The notes below the pieces were generated by a model. It was given only the letters and a program-made list of their open reading frames with translations, was not told the DNA's origin and did not search any database. This document shows positions 8,004-15,618 of a DNA stretch of 64,000 nucleotides, one piece after another. The DNA is from Lachnospiraceae bacterium Marseille-Q4251. Its GTDB lineage: Bacteria; Bacillota; Clostridia; Lachnospirales; Lachnospiraceae. The position numbers were made by a program, and so were the translations under genes. Within the stretch, counting starts at the first letter, position 1. Each line of letters opens with the position of its first letter. Where the stretch lies: assembly GCA_018223435.1 (NCBI GenBank), contig JAGTTO010000001.1:1922001-1986000 (forward strand), read 5' to 3'.

Positions 8004-9761
8004 TTAGAAGAAACTTCTTGCACAGCAAGGTGTACGGTAGTCGATGCTGGATACCGTAATTCCTGTGCTCGGATTGCTGGCATGTACGACCTGTCCGTTA
8101 CCGATGTACATGGTTACATGACCGATTCCGCCGCTGCCCTGATAGAACAGAAGGTCGCCGGGCTGGATGGAATCCAGGCTTACCGGAGTACCTACGGTAG
8201 ACTGTGATGCTGCAGTACGCGGAAGGCTGATGCCGAAGTTTGCCATTACGGAAAGTACAAAACCGGAACAGTCTGCTCCGTTGGTCAGGCTGGTGCCGCC
8301 GTATACATACGGATTACCTACAAACTGAAGTGCGTAGCTTACAACACTCTGACGAATGCTGGAAGAGCTGGAGCTTGAGCTGCTATCGGAAGAACTGCTG
8401 TCTGAGGAGCTGCTGGAGCTGTTATCGTAGGAGGAACCATCGTCGTAGTTGCCATCCTGCTGATTCTGCTGTGCTTTCTGCTGTGCTTCCTGCTCTGCCT
8501 TGGCTGCTGCCTCGGCCTCTGCCTGCTGACGGGCTGCCTCCGCTGCCGCTGCTTCAGCCTCTGCCTGCTGGCGGGCTGCTTCTGCTGCTGCCGCTGCTTC
8601 GATGGCTGCCTGGGCTGCCGCATCGGCTTCTGCCTGGGCTTCCTCAGACCAGTTCTGGTCTGCCTGATTCTGTGCGTCTACAGCTGCCTGCCATGCATCG
8701 GCTGCTGCCTGCTCTTTCTGCTGTGCTTCCTGCTCCTGGCTGTCTGCACTTGCCTGGGAAGCTGCTGCTGTCTGAGCTGCCGCATCAGCCGCTGCCTGAG
8801 CTTCTGCTGCCGCCTGAGCCTCGGCTGCCTCCTGGGCTGCCTTCTCAGCTGCGATACGCTCCTCCTCTGCCTGAGCTTCCTGTGCCCATACAGATGCAAC
8901 GGAGGTATCCTGTGCTACATATGCGATCTGATCTGTCAGATCCTGAATCTCGTAATCATATTCCTGCTCGCTGGCCAGCATCTTGGCTTCTGCCAGTGCT
9001 GCGTTGGCCTGATCTGCTGCGTAAGCTGCCTCGTTTCCGTCAGCGGCGTTCATAGCTGCGTAAGCTGCTTCCTGCATCTGGGTTGCTTTGTCAAGAGCTG
9101 CCTGGACTGCTGCTTTTCTCGCCTCTGCCTGCTCTACGGACTCTGCTTCCACGAACTCGGTATCGCAGTCTACATACTCTTTGGAAACATAACCTTCCAC
9201 ATCATCATCCACTGCAACCTTTACCCAGTCGCCGTCGTCCTCGAGGACTCTCAGCTTCTCGGAATCGCCTACCATGGAAATCGCCTCGGAATTGCTGTCT
9301 GCGGAGGAACGAACCATCAGAGTCTCGGTCCCGCCTTTTACCGTAGCCATGTCCGTGCCGACTTCCTGAGCCAGGGCCTCAGCCTGAGATCCAGTCACAA
9401 AATAATCGGAGCTCACATATCCGGTCACCTCTCCGGACTGAATGAGGTACCAGCCGTCATCGGTCTTGCCAAGGATCTCTGCCTTGCAGTTATTATAAAG
9501 TTTTCCGACAACGTTGCCCTCTGTGCTGGCTGCGTCACGGATATTTACATACTCATCTACCTGTGCGATGGCCACGGTATCATAACCGCTCGGAGCCACC
9601 TTCACAACTTCCTTCTGCTGCTGACTGTCTGCGATCTCTGCGCCCATACCTGCCAGTGCGGAATCCAGTCCGGAAGCCATAGTCACCACCCCAGTGCTTC
9701 CAAGAACCATTGCACCGGTCATACAGCAGGCCGTAAGTTTCATTAACACGCTTCTTTTCAT
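8004..9761 (-). CDS. Secreted SH3b-NlpC/P60 peptidoglycan hydrolase with Ala-rich coiled coil
   Basis: 585-aa exported cell-wall hydrolase. Signal peptide (MKRSVLMKLTACCMTGAMVL) with likely cleavage near residues 27-30. Two bacterial SH3 domains follow (about 60-115 and 130-195, each with VNIRDAAST/LMVRSSADS-type strands). Then comes a long Ala/Glu/Gln-rich coiled coil (about 205-430), a Ser-rich linker, and a C-terminal NlpC/P60 domain with Cys498 (GADCSGFV), His548 (IGHVTMYIG) and His560 (VVHASN). The architecture resembles D,L-endopeptidases such as CwlO/LytE in division of labour. Start ATG 9761 has GGAGG 11 bases upstream. A strong promoter and a WalR-like box precede it. Confidence 0.93.
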   Translation of the reverse strand: MKRSVLMKLTACCMTGAMVLGSTGVVTMASGLDSALAGMGAEIADSQQQKEVVKVAPSGYDTVAIAQVDEYVNIRDAASTEGNVVGKLYNNCKAEILGKTDDGWYLIQSGEVTGYVSSDYFVTGSQAEALAQEVGTDMATVKGGTETLMVRSSADSNSEAISMVGDSEKLRVLEDDGDWVKVAVDDDVEGYVSKEYVDCDTEFVEAESVEQAEARKAAVQAALDKATQMQEAAYAAMNAADGNEAAYAADQANAALAEAKMLASEQEYDYEIQDLTDQIAYVAQDTSVASVWAQEAQAEEERIAAEKAAQEAAEAQAAAEAQAAADAAAQTAAASQASADSQEQEAQQKEQAAADAWQAAVDAQNQADQNWSEEAQAEADAAAQAAIEAAAAAEAARQQAEAEAAAAEAARQQAEAEAAAKAEQEAQQKAQQNQQDGNYDDGSSYDNSSSSSSDSSSSDSSSSSSSSSIRQSVVSYALQFVGNPYVYGGTSLTNGADCSGFVLSVMANFGISLPRTAASQSTVGTPVSLDSIQPGDLLFYQGSGGIGHVTMYIGNGQVVHASNPSTGITVSSIDYRTPCCARSFF

Positions 9762-9830
9762 TATAGATATCACCCTCCGTATCGGTTTTCAACGAAATTT
9801 TCCAAAAGGATTTCCGTGTTTTAACCGATT

Positions 9831-9890
9831 TGTTACATAATTGTTAATTTTACATAGGGCTATCATAACAAATTCAGCTTAATTTGTCAA
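9831..9890 (-). promoter_or_regulatory. Promoter with WalR-like box for the NlpC/P60 gene
   Basis: Minus-strand promoter TTGACA (9890-9885), 17-base spacer, TATGAT (9867-9862). Downstream of it, in the leader, TGTTAC-ATAAT-TGTTAA stands at 9831-9847 on the plus strand. It matches the WalR consensus TGTWAH-N5-TGTWAH exactly. WalKR is known to control CwlO/LytE-type autolysins in Bacillus. The position past the -10 would suit repression; that is inference. Confidence 0.7.
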
Positions 9891-9915
9891 CAGAGATTCA
9901 CATATTTTTCATTTC

Positions 9916-10839
9916 TTACTCTTTTTTCGTAAGATAATTCCGGGCGGAATTTACGGCATTTGCCCCGTCTGCCACGGCGGTGACGATCTGTTTCATAGGC
10001 TTTGTGCGAAGGTCTCCCGCCGCGAAAACGCCAGGAATATTTGTTACACAATCCTCCCTCGCCTTAACATATTCGAAATCATCCAGCGCCACCTGTCCTT
10101 TGATCAGAGTTGTGCAGGGAACGACGCCCACCGCCACAAAGAGGCCTTCCACCGGTAGATTTCTCTTTTCACCGTTCTCTGTATTTTTCAGATGGACGCT
10201 TTCCACCTGGTCCTCGCCTAAGATCCGCGTCACCTCGGAGTCCCAGATCACTTCGATATTGGGTCTCGCGAAAAGTTCTCTCTGCAAACTCTCCGCTCCC
10301 CGGAGCTGATTTCTTCTGTGGATCAGATAAACCTTCTCACAGCCTCTGGAGAGAAAGATCGCATCCTCAATGGCCACGTCTCCACCACCCACCACGGCAA
10401 CAGTTTTTCCCTTGAAAAAGGCCCCGTCGCAGGTCGCGCAGTAGGAAACGCCCATGCCAGAAAAATCCTCTTCTCCCCGGACCTCCAGCTTTCTGTGGGA
10501 AGCGCCCATAGCCAGAATTACGGTCCGGCCGTGATATTCACTCTGGTCGGTATAGATTATTTTCTCTTCCTTTTCCAGATCCACCCGTTCCACGGTTTCC
10601 ATTACAAACTCCACGTCCAGTTTTTCCGCATGCTCCCGAAACTTCATCCCTAAGTCAAAGCCGCTGATCCCCCGATAACCCGGATAGTTGTCCACCTCGT
10701 AGGTATTTACCACCTGGCCACCGCTTACAAACTCCTTTTCCAGCACCAGAACAGACAGGCAGGCCCGGGCCGCATAGATCGCCGCCGTAAGTCCTGCCGG
10801 GCCGGAACCGATGATGATGCAATCGTATAATTTTCCCAT
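9916..10839 (-). CDS. trxB: Thioredoxin reductase
   Basis: 307-aa FAD/NADPH flavoenzyme that reduces thioredoxin in the cytoplasm. Visible are the N-terminal FAD site IIGSGPAGLTAAIYAAR, the redox pair in SYCATCDGAFF, the NADPH-binding GGGDVAIEDAIFLS followed by HRR, and the C-terminal FAD motif GVFAAGDLRTKPMKQIVTA. Length and order of domains match low-molecular-weight TrxB. Ribosome site AAGGAGG lies 8 bases before the ATG. It diverges from the PerR-like regulator at 11117, a sensible pairing with oxidative-stress genes. Confidence 0.96.
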   Translation of the reverse strand: MGKLYDCIIIGSGPAGLTAAIYAARACLSVLVLEKEFVSGGQVVNTYEVDNYPGYRGISGFDLGMKFREHAEKLDVEFVMETVERVDLEKEEKIIYTDQSEYHGRTVILAMGASHRKLEVRGEEDFSGMGVSYCATCDGAFFKGKTVAVVGGGDVAIEDAIFLSRGCEKVYLIHRRNQLRGAESLQRELFARPNIEVIWDSEVTRILGEDQVESVHLKNTENGEKRNLPVEGLFVAVGVVPCTTLIKGQVALDDFEYVKAREDCVTNIPGVFAAGDLRTKPMKQIVTAVADGANAVNSARNYLTKKE

Positions 10840-10899
10840 TTTTTATCCTCCTTAAAATCCGGGCGCAAAAGTCCCGGACAAGTCTACCTTTCTGCTGTC

Positions 10900-10908
10900 A
10901 GTATAGCA
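10900..10908 (-). promoter_or_regulatory. Extended -10 of trxB
   Basis: Minus strand TGCTATACT, an extended -10 element (TGn plus TATACT), about 60 bases before the trxB start. No good -35 is visible. Confidence 0.45.
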
Positions 10909-10963
10909 GATTTTCACTGAATAATACATGGGATGTTTTTTCTATGCTGCAAACAAAAAAGCG

Positions 10964-11015
10964 TTGACAAAAAGCTTTTCTTGCGCTAATCTATTTGTAT
11001 TAGTAACTGTTATCA
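10964..11015 (+). promoter_or_regulatory. Promoter and Per-box-like palindrome of the PerR-like gene
   Basis: TTGACA (10964-10969), 17-base spacer, TAATCT (10987-10992). At 11001-11015 stands TAGTAAC-T-GTTATCA, an imperfect 7-1-7 palindrome just beyond the -10. It resembles the perfect palindrome in front of rubrerythrin (11573-11591). This layout suggests autoregulation by the encoded Fur-family protein. Confidence 0.65.
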
Positions 11016-11116
11016 TTATTGTATATGACCTCCCGCCAGAGCGCAAAAGTTTTTCTTCTATATTATATAGAAGTTTCTGCGTTGGGCAGGTGCATTTGCG
11101 GAAGGAGAAAAAATAT

Positions 11117-11506
11117 ATGGCAAATCTGAAAAGAAGCAAACAGAGAGAATGTATCAAGGCTTTCCTCGCCACCCGGACGGACCATCCCACCGCCGATACC
11201 ATCTATATGAATATCCGGCAGGAATTTCCGAACATCAGCCTGGGAACCGTTTACCGGAACCTGGCACTTCTCTCCGATCTGGGCGAGATCATGAAAATCA
11301 CCACTGACGGAGGAGCTGACCGTTTCGACGGCAACGCCACCCGGCATCATCATTTTATCTGTACCAAATGCCATCGGGTTATGGACCTGGATATGCCGAG
11401 TATCGACGGCATCATGGAGACGGCCCAGCAGTGCTGTACAGGCAAGATCGAGAATTATGTGACGCATTTCTACGGAATCTGCGGGGACTGTATTGATAAG
11501 AATTAA
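11117..11506 (+). CDS. Fur-family transcriptional regulator, PerR-like
   Basis: 129-aa DNA-binding metalloregulator. N-terminal winged helix (HPTADTIYMNIRQEFPNISLGTVYRNL), then the regulatory metal residues in GGADRFDGNATRHHHFICTKC, and a structural zinc site from CTKC plus CGDC near the end. The HHHF..C context and short length fit PerR better than Fur or Zur. Start is ATG 11117 with GAAGGAG upstream; the frame stays open further 5' but runs through the promoter. It stands between trxB (divergent) and rubrerythrin, both typical PerR targets in anaerobes. Role as peroxide sensor is inferred from family and context. Confidence 0.88.
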   Translation: MANLKRSKQRECIKAFLATRTDHPTADTIYMNIRQEFPNISLGTVYRNLALLSDLGEIMKITTDGGADRFDGNATRHHHFICTKCHRVMDLDMPSIDGIMETAQQCCTGKIENYVTHFYGICGDCIDKN

Positions 11507-11540
11507 CTAAAAAAGTTTTTCAACTTTTTTCAAAAAACTA

Positions 11541-11591
11541 TTGACGAACTACAAAAATTGTGCTATTTTAATATCAGTAATCATTACTGAT
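11541..11591 (+). promoter_or_regulatory. Rubrerythrin promoter with perfect PerR/Fur-type palindrome
   Basis: TTGACG (11541-11546), 17-base spacer, TATTTT (11564-11569). A perfect 9-1-9 inverted repeat, ATCAGTAAT-C-ATTACTGAT (11573-11591), lies right at the expected transcription start. Its core resembles the Per box (TTATAATnATTATAA), so repression by the upstream regulator is likely. Confidence 0.75.
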
Positions 11592-11658
11592 TTGATTACA
11601 AAGAAACACACAAAAGAATTTTAAAAAATATCATATAAAAGAAAAGGAGATAACGATT

Positions 11659-12204
11659 ATGGCTAAATGGGTATGTAGTGTATGTGGATATGTTTATGAA
11701 GGAGAAGCTGCTCCGGCTGTCTGTCCGGTATGTAAAGCACCGGCTGAAAAATTCATCAAACAGGAAGAGACCATGAGCTGGGCTGCAGAGCATGTAGTTG
11801 GCGTTGCTAAAGGCGTTTCCGAAGATATCCTCGAGGATCTTCGTGCAAACTTCCAGGGCGAGTGCTCTGAGGTTGGTATGTATCTGGCAATGGCAAGAGT
11901 TGCTCACAGAGAGGGTTATCCGGAAGTTGGCCTGTACTACGAGAAAGCCGCTTACGAAGAGGCTGAGCACGCTGCTAAATTCGCAGAGCTCCTGGGCGAA
12001 GTCGTAACCGACAGCACCAAGAAGAACCTTCAGATGCGTGTAGAGGCCGAGAACGGTGCTACCGCTGGCAAAGTAGATCTGGCTAAACGTGCAAAAGCAG
12101 CTAACCTGGATGCAATCCACGACACCGTGCATGAAATGGCAAGAGATGAGGCTAGACACGGAAAAGCATTCGCTGGTCTGCTTAAGAGATACTTCGGAGA
12201 ATAA
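11659..12204 (+). CDS. Rubrerythrin with N-terminal rubredoxin domain (reverse rubrerythrin)
   Basis: 181-aa non-haem iron protein that reduces hydrogen peroxide in anaerobes. The rubredoxin FeS4 site comes first ([10 protein letters not shown] and [11 protein letters not shown], residues 6-25), followed by a four-helix di-iron domain with the glutamates and histidine of [22 protein letters not shown] and [14 protein letters not shown]. This order is the reverse of classical rubrerythrin and matches the clostridial oxygen-inducible type. Strong ribosome site (AAGGAGA). Followed by a terminator, so it is monocistronic, and preceded by a PerR-type palindrome. Confidence 0.96.
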   Translation: MAKWVCSVCGYVYEGEAAPAVCPVCKAPAEKFIKQEETMSWAAEHVVGVAKGVSEDILEDLRANFQGECSEVGMYLAMARVAHREGYPEVGLYYEKAAYEEAEHAAKFAELLGEVVTDSTKKNLQMRVEAENGATAGKVDLAKRAKAANLDAIHDTVHEMARDEARHGKAFAGLLKRYFGE

Positions 12205-12217
12205 TTGACACTTCCAG

Positions 12218-12250
12218 GAGGGTGGGACGAAAGTCCTGCCCTCTTTTTTT
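12218..12250 (+). terminator. Rubrerythrin terminator
   Basis: GAGGGTGGGAC, GAAA loop, GTCCTGCCCTC, then seven T. It starts 13 bp after the stop codon. Confidence 0.9.
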
Positions 12251-12255
12251 CCATT

Positions 12256-12290
12256 GGGGATGGTGTTTTTGGCTTTTTCTCCGTCCCCTT
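12256..12290 (+). repeat. Dispersed REP-like palindrome, copy 1
   Basis: GGGGATGGTGTTTTTGGCTT and onward to CCGTCCCC: a palindrome of about 33 bp between the convergent rubrerythrin and acetyltransferase genes. Same family as copies at 16094, 20386, 26434 and 35172. Here it probably helps terminate the acetyltransferase transcript. Confidence 0.8.
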
Positions 12291-12294
12291 TGGC

Positions 12295-13062
12295 TTACCG
12301 ATTCATTTCATCAACAATCGTTACAGGTTTTGCGGTCATTTCTACCCATGCAGGAACAAAGCCACTCTTAATGGCGTTTCTGACTGACCTGACATTGGAC
12401 CATGCTGTACAGTAAAATGGCACCTTATTCCTGTTTATGATTTCTTTTGCGAGTGCGCTTGTCAGTGCAGAAGCAATCCCCTGCCGTCTGTATTCTGACA
12501 GTACATCCACACCAATCTGCCACATATCTTTGCAATCTGCGGAACAGGCGGCCAATCCAACCAGCGTATTTCCATCGTATGCGCCGATCCCGAGGATATC
12601 CAGCTGCTTGCGATCTTCACAAAGCGCATTGCTCCATTCTGGCCGATACAATTCCCCAAAATCTTCCTGTTTCAGTATACGCGTTTTATAAGCACAGGAA
12701 AGAATCGGTATCCTGTTTATATCCGGCAGATAGTATTCTGCCATAAAGCATATTTTATGGCCTCTCTCAATCAGTCGTTCGTTCAACCAGTGCATATTTG
12801 GCGTTTCAAAACAATGGTAAAATTCAAATTTCTCTACATACTCGGATACGATATCCAAGGTTTCATTTATTGAAGCCACCATGATATTATTTCCATAGGA
12901 AACGAGATTACAGGTAATCGGCTCCTTCAGATATTTGCGGGCGTTCTTTCCTAATTTTAAGGTAACAATCACATTTTTATTTACCTTAAAGTCATTCTCG
13001 CAGCATCCCATATCCTCTGCGGATTGCCTCATGGCAATTTCCATCATTTCACGGTTTGTCAT
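12295..13062 (-). CDS. GNAT-family N-acetyltransferase
   Basis: 255-aa protein whose C-terminal half is a GNAT domain: LVGLAACSADCKDMWQIGVD forms the central strand and YRRQGIASALTSALAKEI is the acetyl-CoA pyrophosphate loop (R/Q-x-x-G-x-A). The N-terminal ~110 residues are unassigned and resemble the N-terminal extension of some clostridial GNAT proteins. GGAGAG lies 7 bases before the ATG. The acceptor substrate is unknown. It sits at the edge of an accessory patch, next to the right end of an IS605 element. Confidence 0.85.
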   Translation of the reverse strand: MTNREMMEIAMRQSAEDMGCCENDFKVNKNVIVTLKLGKNARKYLKEPITCNLVSYGNNIMVASINETLDIVSEYVEKFEFYHCFETPNMHWLNERLIERGHKICFMAEYYLPDINRIPILSCAYKTRILKQEDFGELYRPEWSNALCEDRKQLDILGIGAYDGNTLVGLAACSADCKDMWQIGVDVLSEYRRQGIASALTSALAKEIINRNKVPFYCTAWSNVRSVRNAIKSGFVPAWVEMTAKPVTIVDEMNR

Positions 13063-13189
13063 AAATTTCTCTCCATATTACAAAACTGTTCCGGCGTGAG
13101 ACTGTTCAAGACAATCTGCTTATTATTTCCCTAAATGAAAATTACACAAATCTCAAAATTCTTTTTATATCTTCGAGATTGTGACCCTC

Positions 13190-13345
13190 ACATGACTAAA
13201 GTCACATGCTTCCAGACGCTTTAGGCGTCAGACTAAATATCGGCGGATACGCCTGTAACTTAGGTCTGCGCGGTTATGCGCTTTTTCCATACCGAATACG
13301 GCAGGTTCCCACATTGCAGGTAGTCCACTGTATATCTGCCTGTAT
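13190..13345 (-). ncRNA. Probable omega-RNA / right-end region of the IS605 element
   Basis: The 156 bases after the tnpB stop contain several GC-rich hairpins on the minus strand (GCGCATAACCGCGC, GACGCCTAAAGCGTC, TGACTTTAGTCA). In TnpB elements this 3' region yields the guide RNA that ends at the element's right border. No transcript can be shown here; the call rests on position and structure. The remaining 127 bp to the acetyltransferase (13063-13189) show only an AATCTC/GAGATT inverted pair. Confidence 0.45.
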
Positions 13346-14674
13346 TTATACTGCCTTTAAGATCTCCATCTGTAGATGAAGTTCTCTCAGATCTGCATAA
13401 ACACATGAGGTTCTACGCTTTACGGAAGGAACTTTTGCCTCCAGTAAAGACCTTTCCGTTGCCGGAAGGGGTTTTAAAAGTTCACGGATAAAATATCTCG
13501 CTCCGATATTATAAGAAGCTGAGAGATCACAGTGATATCTTTTTCCTGTCGAAAAGGTACACAAGCTATGGTTCTTCCCATCACGCAGGACTGCCCCGGA
13601 CCCGTCATATGCCAGCCGGCTGGTATTCCACGCACAGATCCTGGATACACGCATCCCTTTCCTGTGTGCCTGATGCTCACAGCGTTTCTGGATATCCCGC
13701 TTTCTCCACAGATGCAGCTTCTGTTTCTTATTTCCCGCTATCTTTCCCTGCATCTCCAGATACTCGAATACGATAACGTCCGAATGGTGTTCTTCTGCAT
13801 AAGCGCTGACTGCCCCGGCGATCTTCCTCGCTAATTCTGCGTTCAGGCGGCTGGCATACTCCCATCTCCCTCCTGCCTGTACAGAACTATGCTCCCTCTG
13901 GAATCTCCGGATCCGTCCCAGCACACGGTACATCCGGTCTTTTTCACTGGGAAAGTTGATAAACTTCCTCCCCAGGACAGTTCCGTCTGAACGCATGATC
14001 GTACAGACCGCATCGGTATTGATCCCCAGATCCACACTGCAGATGATCTGTTCTTCTACTGGTGTTTTCGTAAGTGTTACTTCTTCTGTATAGAAAAAAC
14101 GCAGAAAATACCGGCGCTGTCTCTTTTCCAGGGTCGGGGCTGACGCTTTCTTCCCCTTCCAGTTTCTCCGAAGATATTCCATATCGGTATGTTTTAAACA
14201 TACCCGGAACCATTTCCAGTCGTGTCCGTCGTACAGCTTCAGATATGCCTCATCCTTTCCTTCTCCGCCTTCCCGGTACATCACATCCCGGTAAAAGACC
14301 GGCATGGCATGGTTTTCGCAGCTGAGTCTCGGCTTTCCGGTCAGCTTTCCGGTTTTCGTCCACTGTTCCAGCCGGGTCTCATACGAAGATATACTTCCAA
14401 GTGCATGCTGGATCGCCGCCCTGCGGAGATAAGACGGCATCTTCGGAAAACAAAGGTCAAAATCAAACCGGGCAGTATTTTTCTTCGTCGTGTGTACCAT
14501 ATGCTCTGCAGCATTAAAACGCTTTTTTGTCTCCGGGATCTCCCGCAGTTCTTCCCATACCTGCACATAGATCTCTGTCAGGTAACTGACTGCCTGACGA
14601 TAGGTTTTCATTGTCAGACGGAGCGGGATATTCGGTTTTCGTATCTCCGCACCATAACTGGATACTGTCCGCAT
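13346..14674 (-). CDS. tnpB: TnpB-type RuvC nuclease of IS200/IS605, zinc ribbon absent
   Basis: 442-aa RNA-guided-nuclease-like transposon protein. All three RuvC acidic positions are visible: Asp215 (CSVDLGINTDAV), Glu304 (VFEYLEMQGKI) and Asp383 (YHCDLSASYNIGARY). The usual CxxC...CxxC zinc ribbon between the second and third motifs is not there; instead the stretch reads CAWNTSRLAYDGSG...HSLCTFSTGKRYHC. I recall this C-terminal form from other clostridial elements, so it may be a lineage trait rather than decay. Start ATG 14674 with GGGGGA upstream. It lies 51 bp after tnpA. Confidence 0.9.
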   Translation of the reverse strand: MRTVSSYGAEIRKPNIPLRLTMKTYRQAVSYLTEIYVQVWEELREIPETKKRFNAAEHMVHTTKKNTARFDFDLCFPKMPSYLRRAAIQHALGSISSYETRLEQWTKTGKLTGKPRLSCENHAMPVFYRDVMYREGGEGKDEAYLKLYDGHDWKWFRVCLKHTDMEYLRRNWKGKKASAPTLEKRQRRYFLRFFYTEEVTLTKTPVEEQIICSVDLGINTDAVCTIMRSDGTVLGRKFINFPSEKDRMYRVLGRIRRFQREHSSVQAGGRWEYASRLNAELARKIAGAVSAYAEEHHSDVIVFEYLEMQGKIAGNKKQKLHLWRKRDIQKRCEHQAHRKGMRVSRICAWNTSRLAYDGSGAVLRDGKNHSLCTFSTGKRYHCDLSASYNIGARYFIRELLKPLPATERSLLEAKVPSVKRRTSCVYADLRELHLQMEILKAV

Positions 14675-14725
14675 CTTCTTCCCCCTTTCCCACAAAAACA
14701 AACGTTTCTGAACCGGCCCTTGTAC

Positions 14726-15169
14726 TCAGAGTTTTCTCTTTTCTTTTTCCTTCTGGCCTTCGATATAGGCAGATACCTGCTCACGGCTCCGGTCACTGAC
14801 GGTCACGGCACAATAAGACGGGTTCCACAAGTGTCCTTCCCACAGTTCTTTTTTCAGCTCCGGATGTACAAGGAACATCTGACGTGCAAGATTCCCTTTC
14901 ATGATCTTGATCATATCTGAAATATAAAACTGCGGCCGGCAATCCACAAGCATATGGATATGATCCGGCATGACTTCCATTGCCAGGATCTGAAATTGAT
15001 ACTCCTCTGCCAGATCCTGCAGCATCTTTTTGCATTCCAGGTCAATCCCGTCTTTTAATACTTTCTTCCTGTATTTCGTACACCAGACCAGATGATACTG
15101 CAGAGAATATACATATCCTCTACCATATGAAAGTTGATTTTTATTTATATTAAATATCTCTTTTTCCAT
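14726..15169 (-). CDS. tnpA: IS200/IS605 transposase TnpA (Y1 HUH)
   Basis: 147-aa single-strand transposase. The HUH metal site is MPDHIHMLVD and the nucleophile tyrosine is in VSAYIEGQKEKE; YSLQYHLVWCTKYRKKVL is the typical N-terminal strand. I chose the ATG at 15169; the frame stays open 29 codons further but crosses the promoter. Only six bases separate the -10 box from this ATG, so the message may be leaderless. Intact in length for the family. Confidence 0.93.
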   Translation of the reverse strand: MEKEIFNINKNQLSYGRGYVYSLQYHLVWCTKYRKKVLKDGIDLECKKMLQDLAEEYQFQILAMEVMPDHIHMLVDCRPQFYISDMIKIMKGNLARQMFLVHPELKKELWEGHLWNPSYCAVTVSDRSREQVSAYIEGQKEKEKRKL

Positions 15170-15175
15170 GTCTAT

Positions 15176-15204
15176 ATTATACCATATGTGCTTCTTTAAG
15201 TAAA
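15176..15204 (-). promoter_or_regulatory. tnpA promoter
   Basis: Minus strand TTTACT (15204-15199), 17-base spacer, TATAAT (15181-15176). Expected transcription start is at or within a base or two of the tnpA ATG (15169). Confidence 0.7.
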
Positions 15205-15223
15205 CATTTGTTCTGGATATTTT

Positions 15224-15366
15224 GTAACTATTCAGAGCCAGGCAGATTTTCAGCAAAAAGTGTGAGTCATGCTTGCATGAACGAACACTTTTGACTGGAA
15301 ATCTATTTGACGAGAAGCCACAACGAGAGGAAGCACAGAGGAATCGAGGTGGCTCTGAATAGTTAC
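15224..15366. mobile_element. 143-bp MITE with IS66-like ends and 8-bp target duplication
   Basis: Perfect 17-bp terminal inverted repeats: GTAACTATTCAGAGCCA (15224-15240) and its complement (15350-15366). Perfect 8-bp direct repeats GATATTTT flank it (15216-15223 and 15367-15374). Nested inner arms (AGATTTTCAG/CTGGAAATCT and CATGC-TT-GCATG) make a long foldback. Ends starting GTAA plus 8-bp duplications are the known marks of the IS66 family. No coding capacity. It was probably mobilised in trans. Confidence 0.88.
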
Positions 15367-15608
15367 GATATTTTTATAAAAAATTGCGCGTCTAACTCAT
15401 CACTGAAGTAACGAGAATGCGACGCGCAGTTATTCAAGTTATAGAGAATACAAGGCGCATTCAAGTGTTTCAAAGATACCTTTGACATGACCTCTGCGAT
15501 TTCCTCTAATGTTCCCGTCCCACCTGGAAAAGCAATAAAGGCATCGCCCAGTTCGATCATTTTATTTTTGCGTTCTGACATATCTTTGGTCACAATCAGC
15601 TTGGTCAA
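15363..15608 (-). pseudogene. Fragment of a LOG-family (TIGR00730) protein
   Basis: The frame reads MTKLIVTKDMSERKNKMIEL and then GDAFIAFPGGTGTLEEIAEV. This is the PGGxGTxxE nucleotide-binding core and preceding helix of LOG-type phosphoribohydrolases. The roughly 90 N-terminal residues are missing and the C-terminus is replaced after YNLNN by sequence running into a terminator and the MITE. Only an internal piece of about 60 residues remains. There is no ribosome site before the TTG. Decayed gene, not functional. Confidence 0.75.
15375..15428 (-). terminator. Terminator after the LOG/phosphorylase remnants
   Basis: Minus strand TGCGCGTC ... GACGCGCA with a run of T after it. The 28-base loop region is long but the arms match perfectly. 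Confidence 0.55.
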
Positions 15609-15618
15609 ATCATTTTGT

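Larger units (their letters stand above)
13190..15205 (-). mobile_element. IS200/IS605-family insertion sequence (tnpA + tnpB)
   Basis: Contains both genes of the family in the same orientation. The right end is estimated near 13190, where the minus strand reads CATGTGACTTTAGTCATGTG, a subterminal hairpin typical of these ends, followed by AGGGTCAC. The left end is estimated just upstream of the tnpA promoter near 15205. These elements make no target duplication, so exact cleavage sites cannot be fixed by eye. Confidence 0.8.

Noticed and set aside
8240..9055. Pro/Leu/Arg-rich open frames inside the NlpC/P60 gene
   Set aside because: Low-complexity artefacts of the Ala/Gln-rich coiled coil read in other frames.
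10928..11116. Upstream extension of the PerR-like frame
   Set aside because: It runs through the promoter and palindrome and has no ribosome site; the family starts at 11117.
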